The notes under the pieces are model-generated. The model was not told the DNA's origin and did not search any database. It saw only the letters and a list, made by a program, of their open reading frames with translations. The translations under genes were made by a program, and so were the position numbers. From Acanthaster planci (lineage: Eukaryota; Echinodermata; Asteroidea; Valvatida; Acanthasteridae): a stretch of DNA of 11,025 bases. The DNA lies in NCBI RefSeq assembly GCF_001949145.1, contig NW_019091359.1, positions 3,382,656-3,393,680 of the forward strand, read 5' to 3'. Below are positions 1-9,000 of this stretch, one piece after another (position 1 is the stretch's first letter; each line of letters starts with the position of its first letter).

Positions 1-194
1 CATATTTCCATTTGGAGTTTATGGGACGTTATGGGCAATGGAACATAATGTGTTTTAAATGTTGATCCTGTTTATATTAGTCAGATACTTTGGAAAGGTT
101 GTGCATTTGGCAAATTACAGAGAATCAAGGACATGTTGGAACTTTGCACATTTGTGACAATTTTTGATTGGTTTGGTTTGGTTTGTTTCTGCAG
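1..194 (+). other. 3' end of the last COPG intron
   Basis: Non-coding sequence upstream of the final COPG exon. It ends in a T/G-rich tract and a TTTCTGCAG acceptor. I see no earlier COPG exon in it. Confidence 0.8.
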
Positions 195-424
195 AGGCAG
201 TGACTAACATCATTGGATTCCTAGGTATGCAACCTTGTGAGCGCTCTGACAAAGTCACTGAGGGTAAGAGTTCTCACACCCTTTGTCTAGCTGGGGTGTT
301 CCGTGGAGGTCACGATGCCTTGGTGAGAGCAAAGCTGGTACTCCAAGACACTGTTACCATGCAGATTACTGTGCGGAGCACCGATCCAGTAATCAGTGAG
401 ATCATCTCTTGCGCAGTGGGTTAA
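195..424 (+). CDS. COPG: Coatomer subunit gamma, last coding exon (3' partial gene)
   Basis: This is the C-terminal exon of the gamma subunit of the COPI vesicle coat (coatomer), which works on Golgi-ER and intra-Golgi vesicles. The reading frame contains [13 protein letters not shown], then [10 protein letters not shown], then [11 protein letters not shown], and ends in AVG before the TAA stop at 422-424. These match the platform subdomain of the gamma-COP appendage, which ends animal gamma-COP in a short S/A-V-G tail. About 75 codons are present out of roughly 870 in the family. The exon begins after a pyrimidine-rich acceptor ending TTTCTGCAG at 194, with two bases completing a split codon. 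The upstream ATG at 164 is intronic and is not the start. An acceptor six bases further in (after 200) keeps the frame and cannot be excluded. Family identity rests on recognised motifs, not on an alignment. Confidence 0.93.
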
Positions 425-1394
425 AGGTCAGAGGTCGTCTTGTTGCTTTGAGCTGTTTGATCAGCTGACACATTGTACTCCTTATGTTAACAGTGTATGG
501 ATTTAAACTTATGAATAGTCATTAGGCATCCAGTCAATGTTTGAAAGGGTTAACCAATCTTGAATATTCAGTGAATTTCTAGTGGATATTCAAAGCAGAT
601 GAAACTTACTGTTTAGATAATAAGTTCTGACTCTGTCTTTTCCTTTGAAAAACTACTATTTAAGGTATTATTGCCAAATTCAATTGGCAGTTTGGAGAAT
701 CTCTGACAAAACGGTCAAAAACTATGTTCACTTATTCATTCACATGGATTAAAAAGTAGTATCACAAGGGTATCCCATCAAAATGTAAAATATTGAATCT
801 ATTTGACCAACTGAATGAATCGTATCAATGCCTTAAATCATCGTCACATTGCTTGGCTTTCATGGGTTTTCTGTATGCATATAATCTCTTCCCGCTGTGG
901 TTGTGTCAAATTGTCAAGGCAGCAACTTATATTAGGCCCAGTATCTACCTTTCAATTAAATCAACATTCCCTTCCCATTTTGAGAAAAAAAATTATTCAG
1001 CAGGGGATGACAGATTTATAGTTAGGCACAATATGCTTTGCATTTATTTAGTGCAAGTCGTATCTTGCATTACTCCCAATTCTGGAAGATTTTGTTGTGG
1101 TTTGAAAAGGACACAGCTCCAAATGTTCACCAGACAGAGTAACGGGTGGTCGTGTACAAAAAATTAAACCAATTGGAAATGAAGAGTTCAAGGAGTTTGG
1201 GATTCTGAAATCAGATCCCCTTTGAGTTCTGAAAATAATATCAGCTGTATTATGCATTTTCCCTGTTTAAGCATGACAGTAAATTCTACCAACAAATGTA
1301 AGATCCAATGCTTACAGGTAAACTAACAAGCGCTTTAGTAGATATTGGTGTAAAGCCAGTAATCAGTGTATGTCAAATTTAAGCTTGAGTAACC

Positions 1395-1400
1395 AATAAA
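1395..1400 (+). terminator. Candidate poly(A) signal for COPG
   Basis: This is the first canonical AATAAA on the plus strand after the COPG stop and would give a 3' UTR of about 1 kb. ATTAAA variants closer to the stop (748, 955) could be used instead. No transcript evidence is available. Confidence 0.25.
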
Positions 1401-2047
1401 TTTGAATTATGCTGAGATTCTGGTGTGAATTTGAAAGCTTATTCTTTGAGTTCATCATCACAAATATTGCACATGTACAGTGTTAGCAAAAAGCACATTT
1501 TTTCCTGTTCAAAAATTATATGGGATGAACAGATTTGTCATCAGTGCATAATGTCAACATAAAGGATCCCTAGAAATAGGGGCAGTCAGATTGACATTGA
1601 CTTCTGTGTCTGAGGTTTGACTCCCTGCTTGATTCACAGTGTGGATTGGCTTGGGTTTTCAGTCCCTATCTAATGATACAGGTTTTACCCACAATATTCT
1701 TAACTGAGGTTTTCATCCCACTGCTCACTGTCTCAACAGGTTTCTTCAGGCTTACAAGCTTCAGTGCCTTGGCCACTTTTGAGGATTCCTTGGTTTCATT
1801 ACCAGAAATGCTTAATTCAAGAAAGACAAAATGGGTTTTTCTACTTGGTGCGTCACATAGAGCGGTCATGAGGTCAACTCATTTCAGACATTCTACAAAT
1901 GGTACAGGTTACCACTTTTGAAATTTGCTGTGTGATAAATGATGAAGCCGACTGGAATTCTGCCACAGGACTAACAACAGTCCTCAACTTGGCCAAGACA
2001 TGGCCAAATGATCCATAAAATTGTTTTCACATCAAATTTCAAGGTGG

Positions 2048-2059
2048 CTACTACATCTA
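2048..2059. repeat. 12-bp direct repeat, left copy
   Basis: CTACTACATCTA lies immediately left of the hairpin element and recurs identically at 2358-2369, 38 bases beyond its right edge. It may be a target-site duplication of a slightly larger insertion (2060-2357) or a chance or older duplication. Confidence 0.4.
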
Positions 2060-2320
2060 TAGGTGGAAAGGCTTACGGTAGCGCCATGCGAAGGAATGTA
2101 ACTCTTATGAGTATGTGTGGTTCTGAAAAGAAACGGGAGTATACTCCACGTTTCAGACTGCGTGCTCAGTCCGTCGTCCGTCAGCATCTCTTCAGTCTCC
2201 TGACGACGGACTGAGCACGCAGTCTGAAATGTTGAGTATACTCCCGTTTCTTTTCAGAACCACACATGCTCATAAGAGATACATTCCTTCGCATGGTGCT
2301 ACCGTAAGCCTTTCCACCTA
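2060..2320. mobile_element. Long-hairpin foldback MITE
   Basis: Bases 2060-2178 are the reverse complement of 2202-2320, with 5 mismatches in 119 positions and no gaps. The central loop is about 23 bases (2179-2201). The arms begin TAGGTGGAAAGGC and end GCCTTTCCACCTA. The outermost TA on each side could be a TA target duplication, as made by Tc1/mariner-type elements, leaving a 257-bp element (2062-2318). No ORF of note lies inside, so a non-autonomous foldback element is the best reading. A 12-bp direct repeat (CTACTACATCTA) at 2048-2059 and 2358-2369 offers an alternative insertion boundary. The inverted repeat itself is certain; its class is inferred. Confidence 0.8.
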
Positions 2321-2357
2321 GTGCTGTCTTCCACCATGAATAGCCTGAACTTAAATC

Positions 2358-2369
2358 CTACTACATCTA
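2358..2369. repeat. 12-bp direct repeat, right copy
   Basis: This is the second identical copy of CTACTACATCTA. The offset from the hairpin edge at 2320 makes it an imperfect candidate for a target duplication. Confidence 0.4.
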
Positions 2370-2840
2370 CTACACAAAGTGATGTTCATGTCTGCAGACT
2401 ATACTTGGCACTTCTTAGGCAAAGAGTATTATTCCCAGAACACAGCCACTGCCTGACATTGCATTGTCATGGCCTGACCAGTTTCATCACAACCTAAGAT
2501 TACGCATGATAGAGTACATAAAGTGAAAATCTGGCATTACTCAGCTGGTACACTCATGTTTAACCTTACCAACGGATACATGTACACCACACAATTTTTG
2601 CAGGCTTGGGCCAAAAGAGAGATTCACTGGCCAATTTCTGCCGCTTAATACATTTTTACCAAGCATCTGAGAAATGTTCACAGTATACAGGAAAGGTACT
2701 CTCATTACAAATGGAACGTTTTGTTCCAACACGGCAGTTCTTAAGAGCAAATTATGAAGAGCAAATTACTTGAGATCCAAGACACCTGTAGATAACTGGA
2801 ACACATCTCCATCATTCCTACTTCAGTGACAGTCTTACTG

Positions 2841-3034
2841 TCATACACACATTTCATGTTTCCGTGTGGTACTTCGTTGCCTCAGTCTGGTGCTAATCAG
2901 GTATCCTTTCAGTGATGCTATACAGCCTAGAAGAGACAGGGTGATGATCAAGTACAACATACCAGACCAACCGTAGTACTCAGTAATTGCCCCTACCATA
3001 GGCCCTTGAAGGACGGTACCCAGACTCCCAAAAC
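2841..3034 (-). CDS. SLC37-like last coding exon (TM11, TM12, C-tail)
   Basis: 194 bases. It starts by completing the Gly codon, after the acceptor TATGCAG, and ends at TGA (2843-2841). It encodes FGSLGTVLQGPMVGAITEYY, a last membrane span (about MLYLIITLSLLGCIASL) and the basic tail STRLRQRSTTRKHEMCV. The stop falls within a short perfect hairpin (2827-2843). Confidence 0.92.
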
Positions 3035-6000
3035 CTGCATACCATAAAAAATTAAGACAGAAAACCTTTCAAAAAGAAACTGCAAACATCAGTCAGGACA
3101 TCTAAACAAGAATTGGATGTCTGCGTGCTGTTTTATGCTCTTCCTAGTATATCTAACACCATTCATATTGTGCACAATATTAATCAGATTATTACTAATT
3201 GCTATAAGTAATTCCAGATTTGGTTTAAAATTTTTCTTTGTAGAAATATGGCAATATCCAGATTGCTTGTCCATGGCTTGAAAGGACACATTTCTGTATG
3301 GGAAATGTATAATGGCACTTGCTGGGAGGCTTTCATAGGCCTGCATGTTCTTTCTAGACATAGCCAAGTATCTAGACATAGCGTATTCACTTAATAGTTG
3401 ACCAAAGTGGCTTACCATCTCAACAGAAATGTAACAAGCAATTGTTGCAACTAGAATAGTAAAAGCTTACTAACCATTTACAAATCCTGAGACGGATGCT
3501 TGAATCCTTCGACCATCCATTTCCCCGATCTCTGAGGGTACAGATCCACTTAGGATGGGGTCTACGCCACAGTTGAAGGCCCCAGCTATCAGCATGAGAG
3601 TGACATTGAAGACTGCTCCCCAGGAGGCTGTGAGAAGAAAACAAACTAAGCTGAGGGTGGAAGCAAGGATGGCTAGACCGCTGCCAAGTAGCAACTGTCC
3701 CCTCAACAACCTGGAAAGAGAGAGTAAGAAAAGGTGCAAAAACTACTCCCAATTCTGAGATCAAAGTGTCCAATTTGTTTCAAGTAACTTAACATTATAC
3801 TTGAGCTGGTTTTCCTCAAAGAGAAGTTTTTTATTCATAGCCCTATAAAAGTATTTTCTTTTCTTTGCAAGAGGTTAATAGGGTTCACAACTTCATCAAG
3901 ACTAACAGCTTCTGAACATGAACACATCCTGGCACTTAGGCATCCATGCTTACTGGATTAGCAAAGAAATTCTGAGCGAAATTCTAAGAACGCAAAATGC
4001 TCATCATAAATATCTTAGCTTAGAACTTGGTCAATAGAGCCATAAAAATTGTCCTGCATGGTTAGCATCACCTTTTTGCAATGACACCGTAGTGTCGCGA
4101 AAATGGACAAGGATTTGAAGAACAACATGACTTTTCACTGCACTCTTTCCAGTAAGTTGTTATGTGCATGAACCAATTAATCTGCAGTTACTGCTAGACA
4201 GCCAGGGGGTACACAAAAGTTCTCACAACTTCTTACCTTTGAATTAAGCAACCCAATGATGCACTGCCTATAACTCCTCCAATCTCAAAACTTGTAGGGA
4301 GCATGCCCGATTCTGTCTTCCCATAATGCAACTACATGTAGAGTAGAAACAGTCATTTATATCTTGCAAAAGGCATTTAAATGGTTTGTTTTTGAAAACA
4401 GATTCACTTTTTCATACTTTTCACAGTAGGATTAGTAAGGACACAAAGGACTAACTACATAAGGGAAACATCTATTGGTACAAAAGTAGGATGGTTGTGT
4501 CTATTCCTTTGGCTCTTAATATTTTAAAGAGGGGATTGACCATTCATCATCCCCTTAATTAGCTCAAACTTGTAAAATACCAAAACACCAGACTGTCCAA
4601 ATTACTATGGCAAACACTTCAGTTACTACCACTATTTAATCAAATCAATACCGAACCCTGATAACTTTTCTACGATTATCATTTTTTTCAGCCAACAAAC
4701 CAACTGAATTTGACAGCTGCTCACTGGCAACAAAACAAGTGTTTGCAATTTTCAACTTCTAGGCTTTCAAGTGTTGCTCCTATACATGTACATATTTTTT
4801 TGGAAAAAAACGCGTATGTTGACCTGTTGATGTAGATACATAGGCAGCCACATGAACACGCAGTATCGTACAATCTTAACACAAAACATTGACACTGCTA
4901 CTTCTTTCAGCATTCTGCATTTAAACAAAAGAAGATTAAATTTCAAACACAGTACAAGGTAACTTTGCATTGTAAATATGTCATTGTTAATGAATCAAGT
5001 AATAAACAATATGTTGACCATAAACACTAGAAATTGTAAGGCCAAACATGTCAGACCCGTCCTTCTTCTATTTGTGCCACTCTTAAGTAGATATTTGGTC
5101 ACAATATTTCAGTTGGTGGAAGTTATCAGTACCGACTGCATGACATGAAATGAACAAATTATGATACAGCCATTCTAACTAGTGAAAACTGACAAGAAAT
5201 ACATACATGTTTTCACAGCTGACCCAACCCAGCCACACACCTCTTAAAACACCCCCATGACCCCTACTATCTGACACATGCAGTCTACGTATTTTATGCC
5301 AGTTGAGGGCGTACTAGGTCATGGGTTAAGGGGCATTTTAGACAAGAGGAAAACCCTACCAAACCTACAAATAGGAAGCATTGTTCAAAAATAATAATTG
5401 AATGAGTCTAACAGCTCATCAGCCTAAGTCTGCTGAAGTTGTTGCTTATGAATTCAGAGGACAGTTGTAGTGAGCAGAAAGAAACTGGCTAAAGAAACGA
5501 CAGACCAAGAAATCATCCAGATTTTGCCAGTTAGTCTCAAACCAAGTCTGGTTCCTAATTATGATCAATTGACTGATTTCTGATGAAGAATTTGGGTTGA
5601 CTTACGGTAAGTTCCACAGACTAACAAAGCTAGGTGTTGCAAGGGCTGGTTTTTCTGAAGTTGAAGACTCTAAATCTAAGAAGTAAATGAAAAACAAAAT
5701 TAATTTAAAAAAAAAACCAATTATATTAGAAAAACCATGAAATTTTAAAAGACAATGCATATTAAAAGTCCATCAAAAGACACAAGCGGTTTCAGGCAGC
5801 CAGTATTTTCATAGTTGCCACATTTTCAGTGTTCCTGATTCCTCCGTAGTTTATGTATATAAACATAAAATTGACAACACTGAAATTGAAGCAAAAAAAA
5901 GGTTGAATTCATGCACCTTAAGATGTTTTTGAGAACATGTGTTGATGACATTACCAACGTAGTGTTCATTTCTCATTTAGATCAAGTATTATTCACTTCA

Positions 6001-9000
6001 GTCCCGTTTTATGGAGCTGCTAACCAGATATGAAGACTAACCAAATTAAAGTTATCTGCTGAGTAAAAATCAGTGAGGAACCAGTCAGAGGCAACATGCA
6101 TCACATAAGTTTTTGGCTGGTCTCCTTTTATTGCCGAGTAAATATTTTCTATGCTTAGCAGTGCTAAACGGCTAGACTGCCAAAAACAAGTTTGAAATGT
6201 ACTACCTAGTAAACATGAAAAGGTGCCTAATCAATCATGGGGGGCTGATATTATCTAGAGAACCTGTCATATTGAATCATCATCTACATGTTACACAGCA
6301 ACATACCTTTCCCTGGGATGGTGACTTGATAGTCTGACGGAGTGTGCAAAAACAGTAAAACCAGCAAGCCTAATCCGCTCTGTATAGAGGTCAAAGAGCA
6401 AAAAATGAATGAATGTCAACAAAAACACATATTGAAAAAGTATCAGACAAAACAGGAAGTTCAACAGATCAGTGGGGATGCGTACAGTTTGATCATGTCC
6501 GTGTCTAGTGTTGATGGTACCTGAAATGGCCTAACCCACTATGCATTTTGACTATCTGTAGGTATGAACAGAAATCAGTATGATGCAAACATATGACAGA
6601 GTGTAATTGATGGCAATAGGCACATACTGCATGCTTCAAATATTTATTCATTTAAATTGAAAATTTGTTGAAAGTACTGTACTGTTTCACACATGTTATC
6701 AAAGTCCAGAAAGTGCCTGCTTTAGCCTAGTACAAGCTAAGCCTCACTTGAATGTAAAAAGGGTCAATTCAGGATGAATTCAACTGGAGCTAAAATCAGA
6801 GCTCATAACATAGTGCCAAAAAGATATACCTGAGAAATTTAAATTACCGGTAGCATTTCATATCAAGGTTTTTTTCAAATAAAGTTTTTACTTACAAGTA
6901 GCAATGATGGAATTAGGAAGGCCTGTCTCCAACCATGATGTGTCTGCAGGTGAACCTTGTAAATCATACAACAGAACCATAGCAACAAAGTTTATGCTTG
7001 CAGAATCTTCAACTTGTTTCTTGTCGTGAATAATAATTTACTATTCAACTTAAAGGGTCCATGCGGACCTCCCCGAACGAACAGCCATTTTCTTCTTTAT
7101 GTTGTGCCTGGATATGTCAGTCACAGTACAATTGGTGAAAAAAATGAATAAAATGTATTGAATTATTGTTAATTACTGGTTTTCAAACACCCCCCTTTAA
7201 ATCTCTAACAAACGGTGTGACATACGTTTAAGAACCAGCAAATCGTAGTCTGGTGCCATTTTGGCCGTCTGAAACCCAGAGTAAGCACGCATGGCTTCCT
7301 TTGCGGCAGCATACGTGGAAATATCGTACCCTTTTCCGTTCACGCTTCTCTAAGGCTCCTCTTCATTTTTCTGGTTTTTTTCTTGGACTTGGCAAACGCT
7401 CTGTATTATTATTTTTCTCTTATCAATTACTAAAATGACTTTTATTTACAGGAAATCTTCTTAAACGTATAATTTTCCAATTGCAATGATAAAAACTGCT
7501 TTTCATGGGCCCTTCAATGCATTTTTATCGGACTCTGCAGTCATTCTTTAGAGTATGATGTCTTTCCATGAGTGGTATGCTAAGCAGTCAGTAGTACAGG
7601 AGAGTTCACCAGAGGGCCTCTGCATCGAATTTGGTCACAGAGACCACATATGCTTTCCAAGTTATTTGAGGCAAAATTTACTATTTTGTAAGAGGAGGAG
7701 CACTGAGAATTTTAATGGGGGCTGGGGAACAAATCCCTTCCCCTAAAATGAAATAATCCATCCCTCTTCATCACTATCTTCTCGCACAATCATCCTGGTT
7801 ATATTGCAGAACAATTATAAAATTTACAGCCAAGGATGTATGGCTAGGGTACCAGAAAGAAATAAACAACAGCTGCCTCAAAAAAAAAATAGTATTGAGA
7901 AACTCTCCGAGGTGCAGAGACAACAAAGTCAATGATGAGACAATATTAAGCAAACAAATCTTTTCTATCCTCAACTTACTGCCAAAGCAGTTCCCAAGAC
8001 TCCTCCAGCAAATGTACAAGTCCCCCAAATACCAAAGATTGCATTGCGATGTTGGGTGGTATACCAGACTCCTAGACCCTTGACGCAACTAGGCCAGGCC
8101 TGTGACTGAAGAGATGTGGGTAAAAAAAAGAGAAAAGCACACAGCACATTAGCTCCGCCTTTGAAGGTGTTGATCTAACATAACAAACAAAAGGAAAATC
8201 ATATTTTTGACTACAAGTTGAAATCACAATACATATTTAACAGGTTTCTTAATTTTAGGTTATTCAATGATTTCACCGTGAAACTTACAAGCAATAAGGA
8301 TAGACAATTGTGAACTAGTTGACAATCAACAAGAAAGCAAAGGTTGAACCTACCGGTATGTTCCATACAGGAATTGGAATTTTGGACGATTATTATGAAA
8401 AGCTTTCACAAAATGAGGTAAACTGAGAGTGATTGGTTGAGATCTAAGATCAAAGCTTCAATTAAATGTACATGAGCCAAGTAAGTTGCATTATTCTGTT
8501 GATTTACATGTATACATTCATCTAAACAGACCACATAAATACATTCAACATCACATGCCATCTAACCTGGGCAGCTCCATTGATGAACAAAAGGATAGCA
8601 TAGACGTAGAAACTCTGCCACGAACCAAAAGATGCCTAAAAATAGAAGGAAAAGAAAACTCAACACTACAAACTGATTACATAAATGGTAGAAATCAAAC
8701 GCACAGTTTATCTTTCATGTTCTAACAAACGATGAATGCTTTTGAGTATCAAATCCAAATTTCAAAATATTATCTTTGGTAGGTCAAACTGTTTAATACA
8801 AAATTGCATGTCATTTCTAGAAAGACGTTCTTTTTCCCCTGATTTTATTGAAACAGTTCCTTCAACAATTAAGCTATACAGTCGATCTAAACTGACTTTG
8901 CAAGGAAACGTAGATTTACCATAGATAGGGCTGATATCAAGAGGCAGACAGCGAGTGTCCTACGAGGACCATACTTATCAGCACTGGATCCAAACACAAT

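Larger units (their letters stand above)
425..2840. other. Convergent intergenic region / 3' UTRs
   Basis: No supported coding exon lies here. It must hold the 3' UTR of COPG (plus strand) and of the SLC37-like gene (minus strand), because the two genes end towards each other. Plus-strand poly(A)-signal candidates are ATTAAA at 748-753 and 955-960 and AATAAA at 1395-1400. On the minus strand I found no canonical AATAAA between 2840 and about 1050; the nearest is at 1043-1048. The long hairpin at 2060-2320 sits inside. Open frames here (for example 793-1167 plus and 1666-1869 minus) have no family motifs and no convincing splice context. Confidence 0.7.

Noticed and set aside
164-194. ATG at 164 as start of a small separate protein
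   Set aside because: The frame 5' of 195 is an intronic pyrimidine tract ending in CAG. The conserved COPG similarity begins only after this acceptor.
793-1167. 124-codon plus-strand open frame
   Set aside because: No recognisable motif, no ATG-start context, and it lies downstream of the COPG stop in AT-rich sequence. It is likely a chance frame.
1646-1921. Overlapping open frames on both strands (91 codons plus, 67 codons minus)
   Set aside because: Neither shows family motifs or convincing flanking splice sites. The minus frame looks mildly protein-like (Lys/Ser/Val-rich) but nothing supports an exon.
3353-3381. Duplicated TCTAGACATAG
   Set aside because: Two 11-bp copies 18 bases apart, with no inverted ends or element between them; likely a local slip duplication.
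3089-3418. Minus-strand open frames inside intron 10
   Set aside because: They fall between two exons that already join in frame, and they have no transporter similarity.
7555-7746. 63-codon plus-strand frame in intron 4
   Set aside because: No motif and antisense to the gene; treated as chance.
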